Assembly: GCA_963556495.2 (NCBI GenBank)
Contig: OY747703.1
Location: 25,183,796-25,247,795, forward strand
Length of the DNA stretch: 64,000 nucleotides
Source of the DNA: Valencia hispanica
Lineage: Eukaryota > Chordata > Actinopteri > Cyprinodontiformes > Valenciidae
Direction: 5' to 3'
The notes beneath the pieces were generated by a model that was not told where the DNA came from, searched no databases, and saw only the letters and a list, made by a program, of their open reading frames with translations. A program made the translations under genes and the position numbers. Positions 37,001 through 52,000 of this stretch are shown here, piece after piece; position 1 is the stretch's first letter, and each line of letters opens with the position of its first letter.

Positions 37001-40000
37001 TTTCCAATCCTGGTTTGACCTATTTAGGGCTGTAGTGGAAATGAATGCCTGTCCCAACTATCATTGGGGGGGTTCCTCTTCCTAAACATGCATGGATCAA
37101 TTTCTAATAACAGAGAGGAGAGCTCTTTTTTACTTTAAAACACCTCTGGCAGAATTACATTCAAGGATGCCTTAATGACCTTTAATAACACAGGATCTGC
37201 CCCACTGGTCGACAGAAAGAACATACTTACAGTTCTCTCAACTTCAATGAGCCGGTCTTTGAGCCTCAGCAGCTCCCTGGTTGCCTCCTGACTTTCCCTC
37301 AGCCATTCATTTATTGCCTTGTTGTTCTGTGGTGGAGGACTGGAACGTGATGCTGTCCATTCTTCCTCCCGCCGCTGCTGCAGGGCCTCATAGCTCAGCT
37401 TCACCTGTTAGATGGAGCGGTGTAAAGCTTACATAGATATCAAACATCTGCTAACTTGCTAGAATGGATTTCCCATGTCTCTTTATCAAATTATAGCGTA
37501 TATAGAGAGTATATGTAGTCATTTTCATTAAGAATTTGTAGCCAAACCTAGGAGCCTTTTGACATGACTTACAGTCTTCAGGTCCAGTCGAAGCTGCTGG
37601 TTTAGAAGGGAGGATTCCTGCAGATGAGCCTCCAGAGTAGCAATCTTGTCATCTTTAATTTGGAGGGACTTCTTTAGAGATGATTCCAGCTCAGATTCTA
37701 GCAACTTGACCCTATTTCAGAAAAAGTTTAAAAAAAGAAAAGAAAACGTTTAAACATTAAAAAAAATCTCTTGAAATGAAGATATTTATTGAAGCAGTTT
37801 TTATGCACCTGCTGTCTGGTGCTTCCAACTGTGTGCTCTCCTCGTTAAGGACTTTCATCTCCAGCTCATGGGACAACTTCTCCAGGTCATTGTCTCTCAG
37901 CTGAATTTTCAGCTTTTCGCTCACCAGCTCCTGAAGATGGATGGTATTTTAATCGACACTGCCTTGCAAAAGAATTAATATTTCCTAAACTCTTTCACAT
38001 TTTGTCACATTGCTTCAAACGTCAGTGTATTTTATTTGGATTTGGAAGACTAAAGAACCTCTGAGGCCTTCACAGAACAGCTGGATTCATACTGAGATTA
38101 AATTATGCACAGGTGGTGTCTGTTTACTATCTTGGTCACTCCTGGAGGAGTTTTCCCCCCACTGGATATTACTTCAGGGTATTAAGAGTAAAGGGTGCTT
38201 AAAACAGATCCATGCCAAGCTTTTTAAAAGTTCTATTAGTAAAAAATTGAAAACCATGCTGTTTTCCATTGAAATTGGTTTATCACATGACATTCCTCCA
38301 TTGAGGTTTGAGGTTGTAACATGTGGAAAGGTTTAAAGTATAAGAATATTTTCACAAGTCACAGTAATTCAATGTTCACATCCAGATTTGTTGGGGTATC
38401 TGTTTTGAGGTACTGCAGTTAGGATGTCTTGTCACACAGATTCAGTTTGTCTTTACCTCTCTGAGGGTTGCCAGGGTCTTCTGGTCGATAGCAGCTTGTT
38501 TGGTCAGCTCTCTGTTTTCTCTCTCCATGCTTTTGACCCTTTCAGAGGTTTCTCTCAACCCCTCCACCTCCTTCACCAGTAAACGGATTTCTCTTTCCAA
38601 GCTTGCCATGCAGACATTACGGCTGTCTAAGTTGGCTTCCTGAATTTCAGCCTGGTAAAGACGAAAACAGCAACCATTTTTACAGTAGGAAACTATTTTT
38701 GTAGATCAACTGTCGTATTAGTTTATGAAATAATAACTATGATTTCTACCTGCTGTCGGAGTCTTCGATTCTCCTTCTCTAGTTGCCTTTTGTCTTTCTC
38801 CAGCGCTGTGGTTTCATGATCCAGGTTCTGTTTCTCAGTTTCAAGCTGCTCTAGACGCCTTGCTGAGATCCGAAGTTCTTCAAGCGACGCCTGCAGTGTC
38901 TGGTTCTCTGCTTCCAGCTCCTGAACCTCAGCCTCCAAACGCTGAACTTTACGCTCTCAAAAGGTGGAGTAAAAAAAACAACAAACTGTACAAAACAGTG
39001 TTTTGATTTGTTACATGACCACGTAAAGTGATGTTAGCAAACCTACCAGTGTTGTAGAGAGAAGTCTGTAGCTGCTGATTAAGCGTGTCCAGACCCCTGC
39101 ATTTAACCTCCAGTCGCTGTGTGTGCTTGCTTGTATAAGAAGAACGTGTTGGCAGAGCCGTGTAAGTGCTATCATGGTATGGGCTTCTGCTCTGGGACCC
39201 AGAGGAGGGATCGCACGGCCCAACAAAACAATGGAGCCGATTGTGATTATTTTCTACAGTTTCCAGATCCGACATCATTTCTTTGTCTTGATCCTGCAGG
39301 CGTCCATTCTCCTGCATGTGACATTGTGGATAATCTGTGAGATGGATCTGACTTTGGACTCCTTCTAGCTCTTCTGTGATGAGTTGCAGCTTGCAGTTTG
39401 AATCTCCTGAGCAGGAGTTTGTCGTCACTGTAGATTGCTCTGCTGATGAGGTAAAGTGGTTGGTGTTGCACTCAAAGTGGCGGCTGTGTTTGGTTTTTGT
39501 GCAGCGGCTATGAGATGCAGCCCTCAGCTCCTCGACAGTCCTCAAGAGTCTTTGGTTTTCCTTCTCCAGCTTTAAAATTTGACTTCGGGTTCTCTCGCTG
39601 ACCTCTTCGCTCAATGTCTGTGGCCCTTTGAACAAACACACCACAGTTCGTAACTTTTGGAACTATAAAAGATGAATATTAATGTTAGCCTTTCACTTTG
39701 TTTAACCTTTATAAAAGATTTAGCTTTTCTAAAACCACTTACGTAAACAACAAACTGAAATTGGGCCAGTTATTTTAAAGAAATTGAATAAATTAGTAAT
39801 TTTGGGTTACCAAAAAACATTCATTGTTAACCATTATATTATATGATTTTTTTTTAATGCATTTATTATTTAAACTGAATAAGCTGGATTTAAAGCTGTC
39901 ATGAGGAAGGTTTATGGAGTAATTTTCTTTAACTCAAACTGAATCAATAGCACTGCATCTAAAATTTAGTTAATGACTTGGAAGGCCTCTTTCTGATTAT

Positions 40001-43000
40001 TTGGTCCTGAGACAAATTTACAAAAATATATTTAAACGTTAAGTTTTAAAATTCTTAGTAGAAACTAAGAGAGGTTTAAAAGCAAAATATAAAGAATTAT
40101 GTTAAGTTATTAAAATAATCTTCATTTATTAAGTAAAATGTGTTAAATAAAATAGAGTTTTCATTCAAATTAAAAAGATAAAAGTTGAGTTTGAGCCAGA
40201 CTATCAATATGAAAATGTAGCCATTTTTAAAAGTAAAATGATCTTGGTTGCTGTCAACAGTAAAGTTTTTTCATTTTTTTTTGGGCTGGTAAAAGCCTGG
40301 TTAAATCATAAGAGTTTAAGTGGAAGGGAACTTGACTTTTCTTGAGACATTTGACCTCTTCTTCAGTTCTGTACTGAGGAAGGCTTTCGGATGAGAGGTA
40401 CCTTCAAGGATAGTCATGTCCTGGATGACTGAGAATCTACACCAGCATATGACTGAGTTAAATATCACAATCCTCAGTATTGATTTTAAGGCATTGAAAG
40501 ATAAATGCTTGTGAAAGACTGTCTTTGATTGGTTTTTAATGTTACTAATGTACTATATAAATTAAGTCCATCTGGGGGACACATTCAGAAATATTCAGAC
40601 AGCCTCTCTCTAATGACAGCATCTGCTTTCTCTAACACATATTACCAAAGACTCCCATTATTCTCACCGTGGGAGTTTTCTGCAGTCTTGGAGAGCTGCT
40701 CCAGCTCCCACCCCAGGTGTTGGGACTCCTCCATGCTCCTCCTCTGTGCCAAAGACAAAGCCAGGTTCTCCTCCTGAAGCTCCTTTATCCGCTCCGTATC
40801 TGCTTCTTTCTCCTAAAGTCAAAACAAAGTGCAGTGTCTGTGCTACAAAAATCGGCTTGCATGGTGTGAGGAATAGGCAAACATTAAACTTAACAGGGGG
40901 CCATGGTACACCGTACTACGGAGGACCGTTAAACATTTTGGATGTTTTTCTGCAAATGAAAGGCCAAAGTCTTTGGTTTTGTTTTGTTCCTGAACAGAGT
41001 AACTACAAAGCAAAACAAAAAGTGACTGCAGCATCTTTGCAACTTTGCAGGTTAGTGCATGATCAGGCAATAGTTGAGGCTTTTTCTATAAAATCACCTC
41101 ACTGTTTTTTTTGCACACACATCCGTCCCTTGGCAGCGAAAATGAAAAGAAGTCTAGCTCATTTTGTGTAAAACACGTCTGACCTGCTCCATGTCATGGA
41201 CGCGGGCCTTCAGCAGCAGATTGTGCTTCTCCAGCTGGTGGATTTTATCTGTCCGGGACCTCCAGCCTTCCAGCTGATCCTCCAACACCTCCTTGGTTTC
41301 TTGGAGGACCCTGTTGTCCTCCTTTAGCTCCTGTGACATACAAGAGAGATTCACACAATTAATCTATTCAATTCAAGATTCTTACCTGATATCACATGTA
41401 TATTTACAGCATTTCTTCCTGATTTTCAATATTTTTGGCAATAAATTATATGAATGCCTTTGTGGCATCAAAGCAACAGCTATTCCTTAAGTTTTAAGTG
41501 AGTTTAAGTAAAACCGAAGTGTAAGCTGCAGAAAACAAATAACTGGATTTGCTTCCACCTCCACTTTGGCTTTGTAGAACTCCATCTTGTGCAACTGCTC
41601 CTTGTAGCGCCCGACTTCGCTCTCCAGCTTGTCCGCCTTGATGGCTCGCTCTCTCAGGGCGTCAAGCTCATCCCGATAGGTACGGGCAGCACGCGCATCC
41701 ATCTGCAGCTGGGAGTTCTGGTTGAAGGCCACAGACATGATTTCTCTTTAGAGGCAGGTTTTAACAGTAAAAAAAATGCACCTTTCACTTTTCTACCAAC
41801 TTGCTATCCCCTCCACTGCATTCCCTCCAAACTCATCTTGCAGTTTATAGATACTGTAAAAGAATAAATTTGAAAAGAGCTTCTGGCTTACAGGCTTCGT
41901 ATTGTTTAATCTGCTGTTTTTGCATCAGTCTAACAGCTTTAATGCTGTTTTGAGGTGCAACCAACAGTTATTTTCAAAGCATTTTGAAGGGAATTGGAGC
42001 ACACAATATGTTGTTGGTGGAATAAATGTGCTTTTAAAAACAAACTCTGGACACATTAACATCTTTTTATGTTTTTTTTTCTTTTTTTAGCTTAGCCAGT
42101 CCTTCATCCCACTGAACACTCTGTTGTTACAACCAAAAACTGTATTTTATTGAGATTTCACGTGTTTGACCAACACAAAGTAGTGGATCACTGAATCGAT
42201 GAATTAAATAAGGGCCAAAAACCATTAAACCGTAAAAAAAAAAATTTAAACAAGAAGAGGCTTGAAGTATTTTCCTTTTTTTTTTTTTTTATAGGCTAGA
42301 GGCAAAAAAAAACCCCAACAAAATGCGGTGGTAAATGACAGTGAAAAAATGCAAGTAAATAACACTTGGAATATCTATAAGCCAACAATTATTGCACAGC
42401 GAACCTATATTGCGATGACAATATATTCGTGATATATTGTGCAGCCCTACTCATGATGTAGTTCTTTTGCTGTGATAACAAAATCTAAAATGCAGCAAGT
42501 TATGTTACAAGAGCTCCATCCATATCTCCTCTATATCAACTGAGAACTTTTCACCTCATTAAAGTGAGCGAAATATGTATATTTTCAGCAATAATTAAGG
42601 GCACAATCATTTATAACGATGCAGTACAATGCATGAAAATTGTCAGTTTCGGTTCAAGCTAACATTTTGTCTTCTGACTTCTTGTTGACTTAGCGGAAGA
42701 CTTGGTGCAGAAATGTAGCCCGACTCTGCAGGGGCCTATTTTTGCTTTTAGATATATTGCTCCTGCATTGGAACTGCATTGTATGGAATTGCATTTGCTG
42801 ATTTTATAGGTTGCAACTTGATGTTGTTGGATGATACATATTTAAACCCCACAAAGAAGTTGAAGTAGCTTGACTTCAATCTCCAAACTGAAATTTAGAA
42901 TAGAATAGAATATTTTTTTATTGTCCCACAAAGGGGAAATTCAGCTGTTTACAGAAAATGGAGAACTATAAATCTTAGAGTTGCTGGAAAGGGATTGACA

Positions 43001-46000
43001 AGGCCATCTGATGTTACCATGTGAAACAGATTTATATGAGATCTGCTTGTATCTCTGAGTGACTGCTTAGTAGTTAACAATTGCAGTATTAAGGAACAGG
43101 GTATGATGGTAATTATATGAATCTGTGTAAGAGTAACTTGCAAGCCGCAGTTCTTTGGTCTTCATACCTCCTGCTGAATCCTCTTCAGTTCGGCCTCCGT
43201 GTTTTCCAGCTCATGTCTGCAGTCAAGCATCTGTTCGCTCTTCTCCTCTCTGTGGTTAGAGGTGCAGTGAGCAAACATAGTTAGGTGCTTTGTGTTAGTG
43301 CCACAGGACAATTTAAAAATAATTAGGTTTATAGCCACAGACAAGAAGAGAACAACGATAGCCATATAGCTCTTGGATTCTGTGGTATTGTACAAAGAGC
43401 ATGTAAAAACACCAAACATTTTTAAATGTATAAATAGAACAGCATACACAGCATTGTGTCTGCTCAAAGGCAGCTGAATGTGAATCTGGATGAATTATCC
43501 CAACAAGAGAGGATAATACATGAGAGACAACTAGATGGAGAGAAATTGTGGCACTGAGATCTGGACTGGCTCAGGGTTAATGTGTGACTTTGTGTGTGTG
43601 TTTGTGTGTGTTGTATCCACTGAAATGCAGAGCAAATATGGGTCAGTGATAGTGCACTGCAGTGAAACCTGCCAAGCAGGCAGCAATGTGGGCCAAACTC
43701 CGCAGGGCATCTCATATCCTGTACTATCTCTGTCACTGCCGCTCATTCACTGTCCACCAGCAGCTCCAAAAGAGAAAAAAGCTTTTAATGTTTCCTAATC
43801 ATTGGCCCAAGAAACCGAGAAGGAGTCCACATTTTTCTTTTCTAAAGTAAAATAACAATGTCAAACCATGAAAAACTTCAGTGATATGGAGATACAACAA
43901 ATAATAGAGAGAAAATAGATTTCTTCAATTGAAACGTGGTTAAAGGATGCTGCTCACGTTGCAGGGGTTGAAATGATTGTTTTTGTTTTCTCAGATTTGC
44001 TGAATCAAAAGTCAACAATATCTTTGTGCTCATAAGGTTGTCATCGACTTGAGTAATTTTTCAGATCTTTATGTTTTATCAGGCCAAAATAAACCATTTA
44101 CCAAAAAAACGTTATTGACCTAATTAGCAAAAAAAAATGCATAAACATGAGCCTGATTGATCTATAGCTCAATCTTATTTATACAGAGGAATCTACATAT
44201 ATTGGCCCCTGGGTATATATGTAAAAAAGTCAAAATAATTCAATCCTGTCTTTGAGCAGAAATATCTTTGGCAGTGATTTTTTTCAATTTTTAAAACCTC
44301 CATTACCATCATCCTCACTTTTTGTAAGTACAGAGAAACGTATCATTAAGCGTGTATCCCTGTCCAGTGTCTTTTCATAACAGTAGGCATTATAGTAATT
44401 GCTCTGAATGTAGATATTGGCAAGTTTAGGCAGGTAGCTTTTTTCTTGTAGCCATTTCTAGATTTATGAAGACGATGGCACATCTGCCTTGGTTAAATGG
44501 CATGTTTGCTTGTTTTTTTGTTTTTTACATTTTAAAGAGTTGCTAGAAGAAATAGGCCAGATTACTATATCGTATATGTATATCTTTAGGAAATAGAGGG
44601 TCTTGGAGTATTGATTAAAAAGGTTCTGATCAACATTAAAAGTAAAAAATATGATAAAATGCTTCAGTTAATCTTTTAATAGAAATGATTTTGTAATTTA
44701 AAATATATTTATTTTGTGTGTGGGGAATATGATGCACTCGTATAATATACAATTATTTGAAAACTTTTTATTCGTTATTACCAGGTGTCTCACCTAATCT
44801 GGAGACTGTATATTCAGGTAAAATAAGCGAATAGACTTTTATCAAAAGGCCACAATATTTAAAGTGTAGATTCAGTTTTATTAGAAATAAAACTTAAAAA
44901 AATAAACTCAATATAGCTTTCTAAATTAGGAAAATATTCTAGTTCTAGTGTGAATTATTAAAATGAACTCTTATTTTCTCCTCTTAAAGGTAAAAGTAGA
45001 CCACAAAACCCTGTTACTTGCTCGCAATAATTTATCTTTTTTTTAAGCCTATTTATGTCAGAATAATTATTTAGTCTCTTCTTCTCTGATGTAGGCCTAC
45101 TTACAGTTCTTGTCTAAGTCGTCTGATCTTTGCTTTGGAGTCAGCCAGCTCGACTGCCAGGTGTTGCTGGGTCCCTGTCTGCTGCTGCTGCTGCTGCTGC
45201 ATGCTTGGAGGGTAGCTGGCAGACTGCGGGCTGGACGGGCTGCTGAGCAAGCTGACAGCTCCTTCCTTTTCCAGCATTAGCTCCACTATAGTCTGCAGAG
45301 ATGAATGGAAGAGAATGCGCATGTAAAAAAGAACAACAAAAAAAACCTGCTAATTTTTCAGCCTTTTCTGGGATATGTGCGTCCTTTAGGTATAAAGAAT
45401 TTGTCATTTCATGCTTACTTTGTGATTAATGTAAACCTGTTTTTTGTAAAGATTGGACTTGCTAATACTTGTTTTAACCAGTTCCAATTTATCTACAAGA
45501 TCTCTTATTAACACCATTCAGAAATGTATTATTATCCTTTGTCATAGTTTTTAGGTTTTTGTGTTTGAAGTTAGTCCTTTTCCTTATTCGGTTTGATTAT
45601 AATTTTAATTTATTACTTGGTATTATTTATTTTATGTTACTTATTTGTTTTCATATTTGTTCCCTTCTTGCTCTTATATGTTTTCACCTTTTTGCTTGTG
45701 TCCACCTTTTCATTTGTGTTCCTTAGTTTATTTCTCTTTAGATAGTTTCCTAATTTATTTCTTCTTCCAGTTTTTATTTCCTTCTCTTCTCCAGTGTTCC
45801 TTTAAATTCCCCTTAGATTCCCTCTTAAATGTATTATCTTTAGTTATTTTCTAGTTTAGGATTATTTTCTGTTTCTTCCTTTCCTGTTGTCTTCCTGCCA
45901 CACTGCTCCTGACCCAGTTCTATTGATTGAATTTACCTGTGCTTTCCCTCTCACCTGCAACCACTAATTAGCCCCTGGTCTTCTCACACCTCCTCAGTAT

Positions 46001-49000
46001 ATTTAAGCAGTCCTCAGTCAGTCACTACTCGCTGGTCTGTTGTCTAACATCCCTGTCTTTGGTTCTTGTTCCCTGCCAACACATTTTCTGGTGTTCCTGA
46101 GTGATGTAAGTTCATGTTTCTAGTTCTTTCTTTGTTATTTTACTTTGCTGCATTTGGGTCCTCATTACACAAGTCATGGCACCTTTCTGCAATGAGCAGC
46201 CACTTTTTTTCTATTAAAAGCAGAGGTGATGGCAAACTGTGTGTTAGTAGAAAAGCCTTTTGCAATTTCAAAAAGGAAAAAGTAAATTTTTTTTTTAATG
46301 ACTCTAACCTTAACTCGATTTCCAAAAGCTTGCCAACATTTCTAAATCTAGCACGTTTAAATGATATACAGATGCATCTAAAAAAATTGGATATTGTGAA
46401 AACAAAATATATATTTTTTTTCATTCATTTCAGAAAGTGAAACTCGTATATTATAAAGATTTATTACACATGAAGTAAATTTGAGATGACATGGCTCCCC
46501 TCATCATCACTGACTGTGGAAACTTCACACTGGACTTCAACCAACTTGGATTCTGTGCCTCTCCAGACTCTGGGACCTTGATCTCCAAATGAAGTTAAAA
46601 CTTTACTTTCTGAAAGGAGAACTTTGGACCACTGAGCAACAGTCCTGGGGTCTCATTCCAGCTCTTCCATTCATTTATGACCTCCAATTAATATTTTGCA
46701 CGGAATATATTTTTTAAAAGTAGACTTAAAATGCACCTTTTCTGTGAGGCTTTAAATATCTAGGACTGCTGAAACTTATTACGTTCTGCTGCAATTTATA
46801 AAAATTTTTTTGTTTTAATTTGCTTTTATTCCAATATTATTGTTGCTACAATAAGTAATCACATAATTCAAACTTTATATTTATTCTTTGTTTTATCGCT
46901 TGTGCTCCTGCTTCTATTTTTTTATTTATTTTTATCTTTACTCTTGTCTTGTTACACATTTTCTCATTGCTAACTATATTTTTATCTTTTAATGTGAAGC
47001 ACTTTGACCGTCTTTTGGCTGAGTAAAGCTCTATATAGATATACTTTGATTGAAAGGAAACGATTTTCTATGCCTTCTTCAGTCTCTGTGGGATTGCTCC
47101 ATCTCCGCCTCTTGGTTGCCATGGTTACCTGTGAATTTCCCCATATCGGCCGTCGATGTAGAAGATTCACTAGGCATTTTGCATTGAACGTTTATGGCAG
47201 AAAGTGGGTGGGATGTGATCCAATAACTCCTGAGCAAATTTCTAGGGAGAGTGGGATTTACAAGCAGAAATTGCGTACAGCTGTTCGTACTCCACGTTTG
47301 ATAGATCAAAAACTTACCAGGCGTAAGTAATTTTTTATTTATTTTTTTGCTGAGCTTAAGTACGGTTTTAGTAAGGATTCTACGCAAAGTTTTATAAATG
47401 AGACCCCTGGTCTTTTTCTCCTTAGCCCAGGTAAGACACTTGTAAGATCCATCTCTGCATGGCGGCTATTGATGTGCTTACTTCAGCCTCAGTCCACTCG
47501 TTGTGAAGTTCCCTCAGATTATTCAATTGTTTTTGCTAAACCTCTTAAGGCTGAAATTATCCCTGTTTCTGGTGGGCCTTTTCCAGCCACATTTTTTTCC
47601 TTCCACACAACCTTTTACAAATGTGCTTGGATACAACACTCTGAATAACCAACTTTTTTAGCAATACGCTTGGTGGTTACCCTCCTTGTGGAGGGCAACA
47701 ATGACTTGCCATCTGGACATCTGTCTACAATCTTAGACTAATTATACAAAAGTATCTCACAGCTAGCCCTAGCTTGTCTGGAAAGTCCACAAGACATGTT
47801 ATGCAAGTCTTGCAAAGATGGAAATGTCATCCCCATTTTTATTCTGATTTATTTTATGACTTTAAATGACACCATAAAAAAAAAGATATGTATATGTTTT
47901 AATTTCTTTTCAGAAAGCCATTTATTTTGGTCTAAAGTGGGCCTAAGGCCACACATAGCCCCGTCCCTGCCAGCAACAAAATATATATAACCTTTATTTA
48001 ACCAGATAAAAACCCATTGAGATCAAAACCTCTTTCACAAGGGTGACCTGGCCAAGAAAGGCAGCAGCACACGCCATGACAATCAGTACTAACAGACAAC
48101 AACAAACAAGCAGCAAAAAACATAAAACATTAAAATATTAAAATACTAAAAAGCGAGTGAATAAGAAAATACTAAGGTGCAAGTAAATGTGCAAATAAAA
48201 GTCCAGAGGATATAGATACAGTAACAAGTTAAAAACATAGGCACTGTTCAAAAGTTTTCCTTTGATGTTTTCTTAAAATAAAGCGGAATGCTTCCAATGA
48301 AACAAGTTCTGATAATCTCAGTTCAGATTGGAGAGCATTCCAAGCAGAAGGGGCAGCAAAACTGAATGCTTTTTTTCTTGATTCAGTCCGAGCTCGAGGA
48401 ACAGAAAAGTGCAAGATGTCATTTGACCTTAAGGCATAACGGCTTCCAGTTCTCTGAAGGAACATGCATAAATATATGGGAGCCAGGCCAAGAAGAGCCT
48501 TAAAAACTAGGGTCATCCAATGTGTATGGCGTCTTACATTGAGAGAAGGCATGCCAGCTTTTGCATATAATTCACAGTGGTGGGTGAGGTAACTGCAACC
48601 AGTAATAAACCTCAGCGCACAGTGATAGACCGGAGTTAAAGATTTGAGGCAGCTAGATGAAGCTGCCATATACACCACATCACCATAATCAAGGACAGAC
48701 ATGAAAGTTGCTGACATCAGAAACGTTCGAGCTCTGAGTGAAAAACATGATTTGTTTCTATAGAAGAAACCAAGCTTTACCCTTAATTTAAAGATCAAAT
48801 TTTTGATGTGGAATTTAAATGAAAGTGCATCATCAATAATAAATCCCAGATATTTATAACTGGTGACCAAATCTATAGTCTCACCCCGGACAGTTCTGAT
48901 GGAAGGGAGATTTTCTTGAGGAACAGCTGAATTTGAAAAAATCATCATTTTGGATTTATCAGCATTTAAAACCAATTTCAATTTCTCCAATCGAACCTGT

Positions 49001-52000
49001 ATAGCATCAAAAGCGGACTGCAAAAATTCCAACGCCTGAGCAATCGAACGAGAGCAGCAATAAATTACAGTATCATCTGCATAAAGATGGTATGAGGCAT
49101 TTAATATGTTTGCACACAGATCATTTATATAGATTGTAAAAAGGATGGGTCCTAAGACTGATCCTTGAGGTACACCTTTTGTGACCTCAAGAAAGGTGGA
49201 GCTCACTCCAGCCATCTGAACACATTGTGTCCTATTTGTCAGATAATCAGCAAACCAAGAGGCAGCCTGTTTGGAAATACCATTTTTGAGGAGAATTTGT
49301 AGCAAGAGATTGTGGTCCACAGTATCAAATGCCTTGGATAGATCTATAAACAGAGCCACACAAAACTTGTTCGAATCCAGCGCCTCAAACACATCATTTA
49401 GAACTTTCAGGGCAGCGGTAACAGTGCTGTGCTGCTTCCTAAAGCCTGACTGAAGGGGGTCAAGAATATTCTCCAATTCCAAAAAATCCTTCAACTGATC
49501 ACAGACTAACTTTTCAAATAATTTGGCTAAAATACACAATTTGGAGATAGGCCTGTAGTTATTAATAATTGAGGGTTCGCCTCCTTTTAACCATGGGAGG
49601 ACAAAAGCGGATTTCCAAACTTTAGGGAGTTTATTTGTGCTGAAGCTTAGATTAAAAATACAAGCTAAAGGCTCAGCAATGAAGTCAGCAGCCAGCTTTA
49701 GGAAAAATGGATCCAAGCTATCTGGACCAGCTGATTTTTTGGAATCCAGATTATTTAGCGCACTACAGACCTCAGAAGTAGACACAAACTTGAAATGAAA
49801 AGAACAATCAACAGGGAGACGACTTACAACAGAGGGTTCATCAGATAAAACGGTGCTTTTAGAAGTACTGTTTGAAAAATCAAATAAATGCCCAGCTGTA
49901 ATAAAATGTTCATTAAAATAATTTAACATGTCACATTTGTCAGTCAGGTTAACTGAATCTTTGACCAAGAAATTTGGCAATTCAGTAACAGGTATAGCAC
50001 CATAGGCAGATCTCACAACTCTCCAAAATTTTTTGGGATCATTTAAATGTTTTGTGGTTTCAGCTAAATAAAATTCAGATTTAGCCTTCTTGATAAGGGA
50101 GGTACATTTATTGCGGAGCTGACGAAAAATGATCCAATCAGCCTCAATTTTTGTTTTCCGTGCTTTGACCCAGGCAAGATCTCTTTCCTTAAGAAGGATT
50201 CCAATTTCAGTAGAGAACCATCTATTGTAATAACTAAAAGGACTGAAAGTCTAGTTCAGTGTTGTAACACAGAACCTCACTGATTCTGAAATTAGCCAAC
50301 CTGCCTAACTTTGAGTCTTCCTAATTGCTTCAACAACTCAGACTGTTATTGTTTACATATGTTGTGTTCAGTGATGCAATCAAGATCAGGTTTCTTTAAG
50401 CTCCAAATGTCAAGGTGATCTGATTACCAGCCAATGTTTCTGTGTGTCTTTAAAACCTTGTGTAGATCATGAGGTGTGAAAGTAAAATTTATAGAAAAAC
50501 ATGGAGTTAAAGCTGTACTTCCAGATGGGTGTCCCTCTGATCCAGGACATGTTGAAGGTGTGTGGCCATGTTCCTCATAACGGTCTCCACCTCCTCTGGG
50601 TAAACGCCACTGGACTCCAGCCACTGAAGATCCAGCACATTCTCCTGACTGTGGGTCAGCTTTTAGTCATGAAGAAAACAATCAGTCAGAGCAGTGAGAA
50701 TCGACACTGTACGACAAGGCTGAAAGGGCTGAGCATCTGGTACCTCCTGAATGTGTCCAGCTATGGCAGCTTTTGTATCAAAGTCAAGCGTCTGGATCTT
50801 CTCAATGTACTCCTCCTTTTTCTCACACTATGAACACATAAATACAAAGTTCATGAAGTATCTTATTGTGACACGCAGGACAGAAGTATTAATGCCTCAA
50901 TAGCTGACATACCTGAACTGCACATCCTAACAGTAACAGCAGAAGATTCTTCATTTCTTCCAGACTTTGTTCTGCAGAGAGCAGAAAAAGTAATTTATCT
51001 GAGCTGGATCCTCAACGGACTGTGTAAGGAGGATTTCCACCATGGTGTTCATCTGAGCAGGGATTTGGCTAGTGAATTTGGTTCAACATTTTCAGCTGTC
51101 TGGGGCATCCGGACCAATTCAGATTAATTAAAATTGTGGGTTCTCATCGTTTTTCATGGGACCAACAAACATACTTAAACTGGCTGCTATGATGCATGGA
51201 ATATGACAGCCTTTCTTTCATCTGACGTCCTCCCCGTGCTGCTGCCTAGTGCGTGGTTCTTCTGATCCATTCATACACGGAACAGACAGTGGGCTGTGCT
51301 GCGCCCTGTTGTACCGCTTTGCATTGCATTGTTTATAAGATGTCATCGCACAAGTGTAGCTTTATGGATGAACATAGCTGGGAAAGGTGGCAAATGTTTC
51401 TCTGTGTGACAAAAGTAGCAAAGATCCCGTAGGTCACATGGACACAAACTATAATAATGCTGTGTAAAGTGAGAGTTCATCTATAGATTGACTGACTGAG
51501 GAGGATGAAGATGAAAACTAAAGACAGGAGTATGCACATTTTAAACTCTTTTTGAGACTGCTGCTCTTTACTTTTATTACTAAATTGAAAACAAAGAACT
51601 AAATTGCTCTGAATACTCAGAATTTTGCTTAATTCTTGTCCAGTATGACCTAAAAAGTGAACTTTTATTGTTACTGGTAAATTGTCTAATTCAGAAGAGT
51701 AATTATTTATATTATTTCATTTCCAGAGATTTTCTTCCTTGTGAAAACCTATCTGAAGTTTATTTAACTATACCACATGGAGAATTCCAAGTGCCCTCAT
51801 TTTTTACAAATCTAAATGGGGTTAGCCTACACTATAGTTTCATTTAAAGTCATAACCTTAAGTTCCTGAAAAAAATCAAACTTTGTGTATCCAAACATCA
51901 AAGGTCCAACAGAGTATGGAGATGGGGAAACTGCATGAGGTACCTTTTAATAAACCTACCACAATAGGGAGTCCTGCCCAGCAGCAGCACGTCTGGCAAA

